The notes: generated by a model from the sequence alone, not told the origin. Positions 1 to 8,947 are shown, numbered from the stretch's first letter. The stretch is DNA of 64,000 nucleotides from Halovenus halobia (GCF_051414135.1 NZ_JBLKOA010000002.1:248001-312000); one strand, 5' to 3'. Translations and numbers: made by a program.

Positions 1-729
1 GGAATAATCCGCGCCGAGGAGTCCGTTGCGCGTCTCTTTGTACTCGCGGAGGTGGTCGCCGCTCCAGAAGTACGACTCCAGTCGCTCCTTGCCTGCGGTC
101 TCGCCGCCCTCGAACGGAAGAACAGCGCGGTCGTCGGAGTCGACGCCTGGGACAGCCAGTTCTTCGAGCGGTGGAATTGTGCCCGAATCGAGGTCAACCG
201 TCGGGACAGAGTCCGGAGCAGAAACCGGGTCGCGGACCGTCGCGGAGCCTTCGACTGACTTGCGCCACGGCGTGAACGTATCGTTCATCTGGTCGTACGG
301 CGTCGGCAGGTCGTTGATGTGATAGAGCGTGTGCGTCCAGCGTCGTTCGAGGGTCGTGTCTTCGGGTAAAGCAGCCCGAACGGCGTGTTCACGTTCTACC
401 TCCTCAGTCGCGGGTTTGGTCTGGGCGAAAACAGCGTCAGCGTCGACATCCGCGGCCAGTTCTGGAACGACAGCGTCGACGCGGCCCTCGCGGAGTAGCA
501 GGTCGCCGCCGCGCTCACGGAGCGACTTCCGAAGGTCCTGCAGGCTCTTGCGGCGAAACCGTGCACGGTGTGGTCCGAGTTTCGTGGGGCCGTATTCCGA
601 TTCTGCTCGCCGTCGCGGGTCGAACACGTAGACGGGAACGACCGTGTCGGCGTGGTCAACCGCGTCGGCGAGCACTGGGTTGTCGCTGACACGGAGGTCG
701 TCACGAAACCAGACAACAGCAGTATCCAT
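1..729 (-). CDS. Cryptochrome/photolyase, DASH type (C-terminus beyond window)
   Basis: FAD-binding blue-light photoreceptor or photolyase. The first ~243 residues are present; the gene runs off the left edge. The N-terminus (MDTAVVWFRDDLRVSDNPVL) is the classic start of the photolyase alpha/beta domain, followed by VYVFDPR. The last residues in the window (YKETRNGLLGADYS) match the TRNG-containing segment at the start of the FAD domain that is typical of CRY-DASH proteins. The start is ATG at 729. Whether it repairs cyclobutane dimers (in single- or double-stranded DNA) or only senses light cannot be decided without the C-terminal half. A small RHH-type ORF lies 39 nt upstream on the same strand. 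Confidence 0.9.
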   Translation of the reverse strand, partial: MDTAVVWFRDDLRVSDNPVLADAVDHADTVVPVYVFDPRRRAESEYGPTKLGPHRARFRRKSLQDLRKSLRERGGDLLLREGRVDAVVPELAADVDADAVFAQTKPATEEVEREHAVRAALPEDTTLERRWTHTLYHINDLPTPYDQMNDTFTPWRKSVEGSATVRDPVSAPDSVPTVDLDSGTIPPLEELAVPGVDSDDRAVLPFEGGETAGKERLESYFWSGDHLREYKETRNGLLGADYS

Positions 730-768
730 ACCACAGGTTTGGCTACAGCGACAAGAATCGACTGGTCG

Positions 769-993
769 TCACTCCCGTGCGCTACGACTGCCGCCGGACC
801 GTCCGGGCGGGCTATCCTCGACAGGGTCGAGTGGGCTGTCCGTGCGGTTGGCTTCCTCGCGGACCACCAGCCGTGCGCCGTACTGCAGCGCCTCGGCACG
901 CGACTCGAAGAGCCCCGCGGCGACGAGCGTATCGAGTCGGTCTGCGAGGGTACTCGGGAGCGATACGGAGACGGAGGTGTTGTCTCCAGTCAT
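769..993 (-). CDS. Small ribbon-helix-helix (CopG-like) protein
   Basis: 74 aa. Residues ~6-45 show the strand-helix-helix layout of CopG/Arc-type DNA-binding proteins: a short beta strand (SVSVSLP), then STLADRLDTLVAAGLF and SRAEALQYGARLVVRE. The C-terminal ~25 residues are polar and probably disordered. I chose ATG 993; the longer open frame upstream has poor composition. It lies between the cryptochrome gene and an unknown gene on the same strand and could regulate either, but that is inference. Family assignment rests on pattern only. Confidence 0.7.
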   Translation of the reverse strand: MTGDNTSVSVSLPSTLADRLDTLVAAGLFESRAEALQYGARLVVREEANRTDSPLDPVEDSPPGRSGGSRSARE

Positions 994-1105
994 ACTCAAA
1001 CGATGCGGCGACGCCCGCAAGAGTGTTGTGCCGGTACTGCTCCTAGATGGTCGAGAGAATCTGGTCTCGGTACTCCTGTGCGCTGCGCTCGTCGGGACAG
1101 AACAG

Positions 1106-1450
1106 TCAGGCGACGCCACTGTCGAGATTTTCCAGCAGTTTCCCGACAAAGAGGCCGAGACGGGGCGAGATATCGTCGTCGCTGGCCTCGGCAGGTTGTG
1201 CAGACAGCGTCTCGACGAACTGCTCAGAGTGGGTCATTCCGTTGATCATGTCCGTCACGTCGACAGTCAGCCCCTCGTCAGAGGTGTTCAGGTCGGGATG
1301 GCGCGCTTTGAGTTCTTCAGAGTAGGTGATAGTCCACGACGGCCCCCCGACAACCTCGATTGCGGTGTCGAGTCCGCCGACCGCAATCGGGCCATCCGGG
1401 CTCCCAACGTGGATGGTGCCGTCCTCGATGAACGTCTCGTATCTGCTCAT
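1106..1450 (-). CDS. Hypothetical haloarchaeal protein, possibly interrupted by TGA
   Basis: 114 aa, acidic and soluble, with no motif I recognise. The frame has high GC at third positions and haloarchaeal composition, so it is very likely translated. After the TGA at 1106-1108 the same frame continues for 20 further sense codons (1105-1046) to a TAG at 1043-1045. The extension (LFCPDERSAQEYRDQILSTI) is itself acidic, with 16 of 20 G/C third positions, and looks like coding sequence. The gene may therefore be a natural 114-aa protein, a ~135-residue protein with a nonsense mutation (TGG to TGA), or a sequencing error. Confidence 0.65.
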   Translation of the reverse strand: MSRYETFIEDGTIHVGSPDGPIAVGGLDTAIEVVGGPSWTITYSEELKARHPDLNTSDEGLTVDVTDMINGMTHSEQFVETLSAQPAEASDDDISPRLGLFVGKLLENLDSGVA

Positions 1451-1601
1451 GCTCGTCGTGCCAACGCCCCCTCTTTCTCGCCGCCGGGTATCAAGGTTTG
1501 GTCACTCTGTGTTGGTCGTATTTGAGTAGTACCGATGTACCAGACGATACAGATGTATCTTTTCAATTTCCAGTTTGGCTGTTCAATTAATAGAACCAAC
1601 A

Positions 1602-1610
1602 TTTTTATAC
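1602..1610 (+). promoter_or_regulatory. TATA box of the Yip1-like gene
   Basis: TTTTTATAC centred 28 nt before ATG 1634, inside an AT-rich stretch. The spacing implies a leaderless transcript. Confidence 0.6.
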
Positions 1611-1633
1611 AATAGTGGTAATCAGTTGTTACC

Positions 1634-2233
1634 ATGTCCCCGCGGACGCCAATCCTCGACCCCTACGGCTATTTTCGCCGAGAGAACCGGCCGTCACTCA
1701 AGATTGCTGCCGGAGTCCTAACGCTCGAAGCCGTACTCACGAGCGTCATAGTATGGTGGTTTCTCAAGCGTACCTTCGCACAGATCGACCTCTCTGCGGC
1801 CGAACGTGAAGCCGTCGGGTCAGCGATCAGCGGGATCTTTCCCGCCCTGTTCGCCGCGGTCTTTTTTGGCTGGGTGCTGGCCGGCGCGATATTTCACGCG
1901 TTCATGTGGTTCGCGGGCGCGGAGCGTGGCTTCGGGCACACGCTCGCAGTCGTCGGCGAGGCGAGTATGGTCAGTATCGCGTTGATGCCGCTGGTTCTTG
2001 GCGGGTTCATCCTCGTGGTCGGACGGGTCCCTTCTGATCCAAACACTGCGTCCGAGTTTATCAGGCAGACAGCCAATCAACAGACAGGCGTTCTGTTGAT
2101 TGTTGGATTCATCAGGGTCCTCTGGGTAGGGGTCGTCCAAGCGGTTGGGCTCTCCGAAGTTCACGACATTACACTCGGCAGGACAGTTCTCATGGCGGTT
2201 GGGCTGGGATTGCTCGGCTTTTTGCTCGGGTAG
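1634..2233 (+). CDS. Yip1-family multispanning membrane protein
   Basis: 199 aa. A short polar N-terminus containing DPYGYFRRENRP is followed by about five hydrophobic helices (roughly residues 24-45, 65-95, 105-135, 150-175, 180-199). This is the layout of Yip1-domain proteins common in haloarchaea. The function is unknown; bacterial and archaeal members are simply integral membrane proteins. ATG 1634 sits 28 nt after a clear TATA box, which supports this start. It is transcribed alone: the next gene, the glycosylase, is convergent and ends 18 nt downstream. Confidence 0.7.
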   Translation: MSPRTPILDPYGYFRRENRPSLKIAAGVLTLEAVLTSVIVWWFLKRTFAQIDLSAAEREAVGSAISGIFPALFAAVFFGWVLAGAIFHAFMWFAGAERGFGHTLAVVGEASMVSIALMPLVLGGFILVVGRVPSDPNTASEFIRQTANQQTGVLLIVGFIRVLWVGVVQAVGLSEVHDITLGRTVLMAVGLGLLGFLLG

Positions 2234-2251
2234 CGCGGGTTGGGGTATTCT

Positions 2252-2827
2252 TCATCCCTCGTAGGCCCGCCAGAGATACAGCGACGCATACGAGCGATAG
2301 GGTGCCCACTCGCCAGCGTAGTCGCACATCTCACCACGGGTCAGGTCTTCCTCGAAGACGTGTTCCATCCCGCGGCGAATCCCAAGGTCCTCGACAGGAA
2401 AGACGTCGGGCCGACCCAAGGCGAACATCAGAAACATCTTGCCAGTCCACGGACCGACACCACGAATCGCAGTGAGTTCGTCCAGCACTGCTTCGTCGGT
2501 CATCCCCTCGAAGTACAAGTGGTCGTATCCCTCGCGCTGATATGCCTCGGCGACGCCACGGACGTACTCGGTTTTCGCCTCGGAAAGGCCGGCGTCACGG
2601 AGCGTTTCGGGGTCGGCATCGAGAACCCCCTCGGGCGTGACCTCGACTGCGTCAAACAGGCGCTCGCGAATCGCCGCGGCGGCGTCGGTTGACACCTGCT
2701 GGCGCAGCAGCGAGACAACGAGTCGCTCGAACGTATTCTCGGCAGCGTCTAGCGATAGCGGGCCGTGTTCATCGATGCATGGCCCCAGAGTCTCGTCCGC
2801 ACGAAGGTGGGCAATAGCCTCGTCCAT
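2252..2827 (-). CDS. DNA-3-methyladenine glycosylase II (AlkA-type, HhH-GPD)
   Basis: Base-excision repair glycosylase for alkylated purines. 191 aa from ATG 2827; in-frame upstream codons look non-coding. The segment SLLRQQVSTDAAAAIRERL and the helix-hairpin-helix LTAIRGVGPWTGKMFLMFAL are followed by VFPVEDLGIRRGM, whose Asp is the catalytic residue of the HhH-GPD superfamily. It lacks the N-terminal extra domain of E. coli AlkA and the iron-sulfur cluster cysteines of EndoIII, so it is a minimal AlkA-like enzyme. It is divergent from pelA. Substrate range is inferred from family. Confidence 0.85.
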   Translation of the reverse strand: MDEAIAHLRADETLGPCIDEHGPLSLDAAENTFERLVVSLLRQQVSTDAAAAIRERLFDAVEVTPEGVLDADPETLRDAGLSEAKTEYVRGVAEAYQREGYDHLYFEGMTDEAVLDELTAIRGVGPWTGKMFLMFALGRPDVFPVEDLGIRRGMEHVFEEDLTRGEMCDYAGEWAPYRSYASLYLWRAYEG

Positions 2828-2916
2828 GAGCAGAGTGAGGGCGTGTCTCGATTTCAACACCACGGCTCGGCGGCACAATCACCAGCCACTTATCGGACGC
2901 CGGCCCAAGGTCGACT

Positions 2917-3984
2917 ATGCGCATTGCCGACTCCGAGCAGGTCGAGGGCGGGCTGGAGCGGCTGACACTCGTCCCCGAGAGTCTCGACGACCTCTGGCAT
3001 CTCTCTCACGTCATCGAACCGGGTGACACCGTCTCGGGCGATACCACCCGCCGGATTCAGCGAAACGACGACCAACTGCGGGACAAAGGCGGCGAGCGCG
3101 AGCATATCTGGGCAGCTATCACCGTCGAAACTGTCGAGTTCGCTCGCTTCGCCAACCGCCTGCGGGTCGGCGGGGAAATCGTCGACTGTTCCCGAGAGGA
3201 CCAGCTCGGCCACCACCACACACTCAACGTCGAGGAGCACACGGAACTCGACGTGACCAAGCGCTGGAAACCGGACCAGCGCAACCGAATTGAAGAAGCT
3301 GTCGAGGCAACGGACAACCCCGACATCGCCATCGCCACCGTCGAAGAAGGGCAGGCCCACGTCCACACTGTGGCCCAGTACGGCGCCGAAGAGGTAGCCT
3401 CCATCACCGCAACGACGGGCAAAGGCGAGTACGCACAGCCCCGCTCAGAGTTGTTTTCCGAACTGACAGACCTCCTCGAACGACAAGATGTCGAGGCAAT
3501 CATCCTCGCTGGTCCCGGATTCACGAAACAGGACGCGCTGGCGTACATCGAAGAGAACACCCAAGATTTGACCGACCGAATCACGACTGTCGACACGTCA
3601 AGCGTCGGCGACCGGGGCGTTCACGAGGTGCTGAAACGCGGTGCCGTCGAGGATGTACAGAAAGAGACGCGAATTGCTGAAGAATCAGAGTACATCGACG
3701 AGTTGATGGACCGAATCGCCGATGGGACGAAGGCGGCGTACGGGCCAGACGCAGTGGCACAGGCCGCGGATTTTGGCGCAATCGAACAGTTGCTCGTTGT
3801 CGACAGCGACCTGCGCGAACAGCGGGCTGGTGAGGGCGACTGGGAGATTGACGTTGACCACGTCATCGAGACGACCGAGCAGAAAGGTGGCGACGTGACC
3901 GTTTTTTCGAGTGAGTTCGACCCCGGCCAGCAACTGAAGAATCTCGGGGGCATCGCGGCGTTGCTCCGATACCGGCTGGAATAA
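2917..3984 (+). CDS. pelA: mRNA surveillance protein pelota
   Basis: Archaeal Pelota/Dom34, the eRF1-like factor that, with an EF-1A/Hbs1-type GTPase and ABCE1, releases ribosomes stalled on mRNA. The 355 aa match the archaeal family length. Domain order: N-terminal Sm-like domain (~1-130, including the stretch GERE--HIWAAITVE), central domain (~135-250, with AQYGAEEVASI) and C-terminal eL30-like domain (~255-355, ending AALLRYRLE). There is no GGQ motif, as expected for pelota. A TATA-like CTTATC lies about 27 nt before ATG 2917. The following histidine kinase gene is 76 nt downstream. Confidence 0.95.
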   Translation: MRIADSEQVEGGLERLTLVPESLDDLWHLSHVIEPGDTVSGDTTRRIQRNDDQLRDKGGEREHIWAAITVETVEFARFANRLRVGGEIVDCSREDQLGHHHTLNVEEHTELDVTKRWKPDQRNRIEEAVEATDNPDIAIATVEEGQAHVHTVAQYGAEEVASITATTGKGEYAQPRSELFSELTDLLERQDVEAIILAGPGFTKQDALAYIEENTQDLTDRITTVDTSSVGDRGVHEVLKRGAVEDVQKETRIAEESEYIDELMDRIADGTKAAYGPDAVAQAADFGAIEQLLVVDSDLREQRAGEGDWEIDVDHVIETTEQKGGDVTVFSSEFDPGQQLKNLGGIAALLRYRLE

Positions 3985-4060
3985 TCACGGAGTGAAATCG
4001 TCGAAACCATTTTTTGTGTACACCGCGAGTTCAAATCAGGAGTGGGGCACGCAAGCGATA

Positions 4061-5302
4061 ATGGCATCTGACCAACAATCTGACGACCGGTCGCCACGAG
4101 AGAGAACAGTCAAGACGGCCGGCAGAATCGTCAAGTACAGCCGGGAGATCTACCATCTCGAATCGGTCGAGGAGGTCGCCAACATGACACTGGAGGCAGC
4201 GCCGCATTTCATCGACGGCCATCCCTCACCGACTGTCGTGGAGATTCGTCGCGAAAACGACCTCCGTGTACTTGGGAGTATGCGCTCGGGAGTGGCTATC
4301 GGGGACGACCCCGGTGAACTCACCCGGTCCGCCTACGAATCGAACACCGTTACTGTCTGCGCCGAACCGGGCGTCGAAATTGCCTACGACGAGAACGTGA
4401 CTATCGTCGACCCGGCAGAGTACGACCTCGACCACAGCGGCGTCACAATCGCCGCACCGACGGTGTACTCCGATGAGGTCGGCGATTCGGGGGCAATCCT
4501 GTTGTTGCACTGGAGTGGGCTGGACCGGGTCGAAGAGTACCACGTCCAGCCAGTGGATTACCTCGCCGAACACGTCGCGACAGCAATCGTCAACATTCGC
4601 TCGCGCGAGCGACTCGAACGCGCCCGCAACGACCTGGCAAAACGCAAGGAGATGGTCGAGGTCTACGACCGGCTACTGCGCCACGACCTGGGCAACGACC
4701 TGCAGGTTATCACCGGTTTTTCCGACGCCGTCGTCTCGATGGTTGACGAGGACGACCAGGCCGGCGAGTACGCCGAAAAGATCCATCGGACGGCCCGCAG
4801 CGCCGCCGAACTCATCGACAACGTCGGTGATACCGTCAAGATGCTCAAAGAGGAGGAAGGCCAGCCCGAGGCCCGTGACATCGAGCCAATTCTCACCGAG
4901 GTTGTCGAGGACGTCGACACGAAATTCGAGGCCCTCACCGTGGAGTACGACTCCGCGGCCTTCGAGTACGAGGTGTACGCCGGCGACCTGATCGACTCAG
5001 TGCTGACGAACATCCTCTCGAACGCCGCCGTCCACAACGACGACCCGGTGACCGTTCGTGTGTTCGCAGAAGAACCAACGCCCGGGACGGTCGTCATCGG
5101 GATGGCTGACGACGGGAAAGGAATCGCCGAAGAGATTCGCGACGAGATTTTCGAGATGGGACAGAAAGGGCCCGACAGCGACGGAACCGGATTCGGTCTC
5201 GGCCTTGCTCGCACGTTGGTCGAGTCCTACGGCGGTGAGATCACGGTCGAAGACAGCGAATACGGCGGTGCCGAGTTCAAGATCACACTCGAACGGGCCT
5301 AA
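4061..5302 (+). CDS. GAF-domain sensor histidine kinase
   Basis: 413 aa from ATG 4061. The N-terminal half (~20-185) is a GAF-like sensor domain. The dimerisation helix carries the phospho-acceptor in LLRHDLGNDLQV (about His208), in the haloarchaeal HisKA style. The ATPase domain has the N box (NILSNAAVHN), G1 box (DDGKGI) and G2 box (GTGFGLGL). There is no membrane segment, so it senses a cytoplasmic signal. No response regulator is adjacent, which is usual in haloarchaea. An earlier ATG at 3992 is in frame but overlaps the probable promoter. Its stop overlaps the stop of the convergent zinc-finger gene. Confidence 0.88.
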   Translation: MASDQQSDDRSPRERTVKTAGRIVKYSREIYHLESVEEVANMTLEAAPHFIDGHPSPTVVEIRRENDLRVLGSMRSGVAIGDDPGELTRSAYESNTVTVCAEPGVEIAYDENVTIVDPAEYDLDHSGVTIAAPTVYSDEVGDSGAILLLHWSGLDRVEEYHVQPVDYLAEHVATAIVNIRSRERLERARNDLAKRKEMVEVYDRLLRHDLGNDLQVITGFSDAVVSMVDEDDQAGEYAEKIHRTARSAAELIDNVGDTVKMLKEEEGQPEARDIEPILTEVVEDVDTKFEALTVEYDSAAFEYEVYAGDLIDSVLTNILSNAAVHNDDPVTVRVFAEEPTPGTVVIGMADDGKGIAEEIRDEIFEMGQKGPDSDGTGFGLGLARTLVESYGGEITVEDSEYGGAEFKITLERA

Positions 5303-5508
5303 TCGCCGAGTTGTTCGACATCGTCTGCGGTCACTTCTCGGTCATCAGGCAGGGCGTCCATGCAGTCATAGCAGAGAAAATGTTCGGTTCCGTCGGCGAG
5401 TTCGATTGTCATTCCCTCTGTGGGCGTGGTTTCGAGCGTCCAGATGTTCGCGATTCCGCCCCCGATTTTGAGTGGTTGCCCACACCCATCACACGGTTCT
5501 TTCGCCAT
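5299..5508 (-). CDS. Small zinc-finger protein with two CxxC pairs
   Basis: 69 aa from ATG 5508. Two metal-binding pairs, CDGC near residue 6 and CYDC near residue 48, suggest one structural zinc ribbon. The rest is acidic. Haloarchaea encode many such very small zinc-finger proteins, mostly of unknown function, and I cannot assign one. Its stop codon overlaps the histidine kinase stop on the other strand. Confidence 0.75.
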   Translation of the reverse strand: MAKEPCDGCGQPLKIGGGIANIWTLETTPTEGMTIELADGTEHFLCYDCMDALPDDREVTADDVEQLGD

Positions 5509-5578
5509 ATCAGCCGTTAGGACAGGGCGGGCTAAGGCCTTTCGCGAACGAACAACCGGACGCCGCCGGTGCCTCAAG

Positions 5579-5585
5579 TTTTATA
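5579..5585 (+). promoter_or_regulatory. TATA box of the acyl-CoA ligase gene
   Basis: TTTTATA, 30-36 nt before ATG 5615 and only 15-21 nt before the alternative ATG 5600. The spacing therefore favours the later start. Confidence 0.5.
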
Positions 5586-5614
5586 CCACATTGCTCGGTA
5601 TGTGTGGGCAGACG

Positions 5615-7264
5615 ATGGAATACCACAAGGGAGAGCGACTCGAGCATATGGGGATGGTGCCACGGATGGCAGCGGACCGGTACAGCGACAAGACAGCGCT
5701 CACGTTCATGGGCCAGGAGACGACTTTCGAGGAACTCGAAGAAGACTCGAACAAGTTTGCGAACGTGCTGGTCGACCACGGCGTCGAACCTGGTGACCGA
5801 GTCGGGCTGTTTATTCCGAACACACCGCGGTTCCCAATCAGTTACTTCGCGACAATCAAAGCCGGCGGGGTCGCCACACCGCTGAACCTGCGGATGGACC
5901 CCGAAACACTGACCTACGTCGTCGATGACGCCGGTATCGACGTCCTCGTTGGCTCACCGTACGTCGCCGAGCAGGTCCAGAATCTCGCAGAAGCAGCCGA
6001 CATCGAGACGCTGATTATGCCGGGAATGAGCGACGAGGAGAAGGGAATTGTCAACTACTCGCACGTGATGGAGGACGCCGACGAGGAGTTCGATATTGTC
6101 GACCGCGACTTTGGCGATATTGCCGCCCAACCGTACACCAGCGGGACGACGGGCCGGCCGAAGGGCGTGATGCTCTCACACCGGAATCTGCTGTCGACAC
6201 AGGAGAGCTACGGCAAAAGCGGGCTGGGAATCGACCCTGACGATACACTCGTGCTCGTCCTGCCGATGTTCCACATCTACGCGCTGAATGCGCTGATGAG
6301 CACGTTCGTGATGACGGGCGCAGAACTCAACCTCCAGCCACAGCCTGAACCCGAGGCACTGCTGTCGGCTATCGACGCCAACGACGCGACGACGTTCGCT
6401 GGCGTCCCGGCGCTGTACACCCAGATGTTCCGCGTCTACCGTGAGAACCCGGAGGACTACGACCTGTCCTCGCTGGATTATGTCGTCTGTGCGGCCGCAC
6501 CGTTGCCGGAAGACACTCGCCAGACAATTCAGCGCAAGTGGGACGTTCCGATGGTCGAAGGCTGGGGGATGACTGAGACCTCGCCGGCCGGGTCGGTCGA
6601 ACCGGTCAAAGGCGTCCGGAAAGAGGCCGGGTGTGTGGGGCCGTCGCTGCCCGGCGTCGACCTCAAAGTTGTCGACCCTGACACCCGCGAGACGATTATC
6701 GAGGAAGACGACGTGAATCCGGTTCCGAACGAGGATATCGACTTCGACGACGAGGAGGCGACCACAGGCGAACTCGCCATCCGCGGACCGCAGGTCTTCG
6801 AGGGCTACTACAACAGGCCCGAGAAGACGAACGCGGTCAAAGACGACGAGGGCTGGTTCTACACCGAGGACGTTGCCCGCATCGACGAGGACGGCTACAT
6901 CTGGATTGTCGACCGAGCCGACGACATGATTATCGCCGGTGGGGAGAACATCTACCCTGCTGAGGTCGAATCAGCGCTGTACGAACACCCGGACGTGGCC
7001 GAGGCCGGCGTTGCTGGCGCGCCCCACGAGGTCAAAGGGCAGGCACCAGTGGCCTTCGTCGTCCTCGAGGAGGGTGCAGATGTGACCGAGGAGGAACTAC
7101 GGAAGTTTACGCTGGACCACCTCGCTACGTATGCGCACCCACGGCGGGTCTTCTTCGTCGACGAACTGCCACGGAGCGCGACCGAGAAGGTCCAACGGTA
7201 CGCACTCGAAGAGATGGCCGAAGAAATGCTCGACGAACCGCTGAAATCGTCGGACTCGCTGTAA
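5615..7264 (+). CDS. Long-chain fatty-acid--CoA ligase (AMP-binding family)
   Basis: Activates a carboxylic acid to its acyl-adenylate and then to the CoA thioester. 549 aa, normal for the family. Signatures in order: AMP-binding YTSGTTGRPKGVMLSH, the WGMTETS motif, the hinge region WFYTEDVARIDEDGY, VDRADDMIIAGGENIYPAEV, and the C-terminal catalytic lysine in SATEKVQR. An acidic insert around residues 355-380 is a typical haloarchaeal feature. The substrate (fatty acid, branched or aromatic acid) cannot be told from sequence. The start was chosen from TATA spacing; ATG 5600 (5 codons earlier) is possible. The coiled-coil gene converges directly on its stop. Confidence 0.9.
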   Translation: MEYHKGERLEHMGMVPRMAADRYSDKTALTFMGQETTFEELEEDSNKFANVLVDHGVEPGDRVGLFIPNTPRFPISYFATIKAGGVATPLNLRMDPETLTYVVDDAGIDVLVGSPYVAEQVQNLAEAADIETLIMPGMSDEEKGIVNYSHVMEDADEEFDIVDRDFGDIAAQPYTSGTTGRPKGVMLSHRNLLSTQESYGKSGLGIDPDDTLVLVLPMFHIYALNALMSTFVMTGAELNLQPQPEPEALLSAIDANDATTFAGVPALYTQMFRVYRENPEDYDLSSLDYVVCAAAPLPEDTRQTIQRKWDVPMVEGWGMTETSPAGSVEPVKGVRKEAGCVGPSLPGVDLKVVDPDTRETIIEEDDVNPVPNEDIDFDDEEATTGELAIRGPQVFEGYYNRPEKTNAVKDDEGWFYTEDVARIDEDGYIWIVDRADDMIIAGGENIYPAEVESALYEHPDVAEAGVAGAPHEVKGQAPVAFVVLEEGADVTEEELRKFTLDHLATYAHPRRVFFVDELPRSATEKVQRYALEEMAEEMLDEPLKSSDSL

Positions 7265-8395
7265 TCACCGGTCGGCGTAGTTTTCGAGTGCCGCACTGAG
7301 GCGCTCGCGTTCCTCGCGCAGTTCGGCAAGGTCTTCTTCGATTGGCCGAGACTGCAACTGTTCGCGTTCGTCCGCGCTGAGTTCCTGTCGGACAACCGCA
7401 CTCCGCTGGAGGCGCTCGTACTCAGTCTCACGTGGCAGCGCCTGCACCGTCCGCAGCAGTTCAACCACATCGGCGTCGATACGATTGACGGCGGCAGTGA
7501 GTTCCTGACAGCGGTAGCGCAGCTGTTCGGCCGTTGGCGGCGGCCAGCTGACTTTCAGCGGCCCGCCATCGAGCGTCTCCAGATACGCTCGATGCCCTTC
7601 GATAGCGTGTTTGAGTTTGTTCGGCTCGTCGACGTAGTGCTCCAGTTTCGAGCGGGAGTAATCGGCGTAGTCGAGAATTGTCGCAATCGGTTCGTTACCT
7701 GGGGGATTCGACTCGATATACTCGACAACATCCGGGGGCGGCGACATGAACTCGACGAGTGGGTACTGCTCCATCTGGTCGAGGAAAGTGACGACTTCCC
7801 GGGCTGAAGCCGAGCGCTTGAACTCCCGGAAGGCTTCCTCGACAGCGTCGTTATACTCGCTGATTGGCTCTTCGAGGCGTTCGATTGGCGCGTCGAGGTC
7901 TGCTTCTGAGAGGTCAGCGAGGCGTTCGAGGTCGTCGATTTCTGTCTCGCACTCCTGCAGTCGAGTTCGAACGTCTCGTCTGGCCTCCCGGTAGGCTTCG
8001 AGGGCCTCGTCGCGCTCGTCGAGTCGCTCAACAAGCGTCGCAGCCGGGTCGAGCAGGTCGTAGACGTGCTCGAAGTCAGCGTCGCTGAACCACTTCTGGC
8101 GAAGGTACTCGTCACACTCCTCGAAGATGTCGGCGTGGAGCATGTCCTCAGAAACCTTCCCCATCACCCGGTCAACTTCCCCCTGGAACTCGACAATAGT
8201 CTGGATGTCGCCGTCGTCGCCGGTCACCTGGTCCTGGTAGATGTCGAGAACCTCGTAAAACGCCTGGTAGGCCTCGGCGAGTGTCGTGAGTTCGTCTTCG
8301 CCGTACTCCTCGACGCGGTCCTGCGCCCGGTCGAGTTCCTCTTCACGGCGTTCGAGCGCGGCAATCAGGTCGTGTTGAGAGTCACTCGTAGACAT
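7265..8395 (-). CDS. Haloarchaeal coiled-coil protein of unknown function
   Basis: 376 aa from ATG 8395, soluble and very Glu/Asp/Arg-rich, with long heptad-like stretches (~10-60, ~120-190, ~300-376) predicting extended coiled coils. There are no catalytic motifs. The middle part (VEFMSPPPDVVEYIES) is the only region with a globular look. Its first 14 nt overlap the 3' end of hisI, so the two genes are probably co-transcribed and translationally coupled. I do not recognise a function. Confidence 0.75.
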   Translation of the reverse strand: MSTSDSQHDLIAALERREEELDRAQDRVEEYGEDELTTLAEAYQAFYEVLDIYQDQVTGDDGDIQTIVEFQGEVDRVMGKVSEDMLHADIFEECDEYLRQKWFSDADFEHVYDLLDPAATLVERLDERDEALEAYREARRDVRTRLQECETEIDDLERLADLSEADLDAPIERLEEPISEYNDAVEEAFREFKRSASAREVVTFLDQMEQYPLVEFMSPPPDVVEYIESNPPGNEPIATILDYADYSRSKLEHYVDEPNKLKHAIEGHRAYLETLDGGPLKVSWPPPTAEQLRYRCQELTAAVNRIDADVVELLRTVQALPRETEYERLQRSAVVRQELSADEREQLQSRPIEEDLAELREERERLSAALENYADR

Positions 8396-8750
8396 CGTCT
8401 GGGTCAAATACTTTCTCGCCAACTACCTCGCCGTCGACTGTGCGGTGGAAACACGATTCGTAGCCGGTGTGACAGGCCCCACCCTCCTGTTCGACGAGAT
8501 ACAGCAGGGCGTCGCCATCGCAGTCGACGCGGACCTCTTCGATGTGCTGGAGATGGCCGCTGGTCCCGCCTTTCTTCCAGAGTTCCTCTCGACTCCGTGA
8601 GTAGTAGTGTGCAATACCAGTGTCGCGCGTCTCCGCGAGTGCTTCCTCAGAGGCGTGGGCGAGCATGAGCACCTCGCCGGAGTCGGCGTCTTGGGCGACG
8701 ACGGGCAATAGAGACTGCTCGTCGAACGCGAGTTCTACAGCGTCGGGCAT
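8382..8750 (-). CDS. hisI: Phosphoribosyl-AMP cyclohydrolase
   Basis: Third step of histidine synthesis: opens the purine ring of phosphoribosyl-AMP. 122 aa from ATG 8750 (MPDAVELAFDEQSLL). Family motifs are complete: HYYSRSREELWKKGGTSGH, the metal-binding VDCDGDALLYLV, and the C-terminal GGACHTGYESCF, giving the three cysteines that bind zinc. There is no fused HisE pyrophosphohydrolase domain. ATG 8777 and GTG 8804 are possible longer starts. A TATA-like element lies at 8811-8819. Downstream it overlaps the coiled-coil gene by 14 nt. No other his genes are in the window, as haloarchaeal his genes are scattered. Confidence 0.93.
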   Translation of the reverse strand: MPDAVELAFDEQSLLPVVAQDADSGEVLMLAHASEEALAETRDTGIAHYYSRSREELWKKGGTSGHLQHIEEVRVDCDGDALLYLVEQEGGACHTGYESCFHRTVDGEVVGEKVFDPDDVYE

Positions 8751-8810
8751 ATGTCTCCGGTTGCCCCTCAACCGCATACATCTTGTTTTCTGCTCTCCTG
8801 ACACGAATTA

Positions 8811-8819
8811 GTATAAAAA
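8811..8819 (-). promoter_or_regulatory. TATA box of the hisI transcript
   Basis: TTTTTATAC on the minus strand, 61-69 nt before the chosen hisI ATG. It implies either a ~35-nt leader or use of an earlier start codon (ATG 8777). Confidence 0.45.
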
Positions 8820-8947
8820 CCACGGTGTGTCTCCGCAACCCGTGACACGGACCCACATAAAATACGGGAGAAACCACCGCCCTCGGGGGTACGTTCGGCC
8901 GTGTGGCGGTGGCCGCGGGAGCCGCGCGCTGGTCGCAAACACACACA

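Noticed and set aside
1447..1635. 62-codon minus-strand ORF in front of the Yip1-like gene
   Set aside because: AT-rich promoter region; the peptide has no haloarchaeal composition and the TATA box of the opposite gene lies within it.
4005..4060. GTTCAAATC in front of the GAF kinase gene, resembling a tRNA T-loop
   Set aside because: No acceptor, D or anticodon arms can be folded around it; it is chance sequence in a promoter region.
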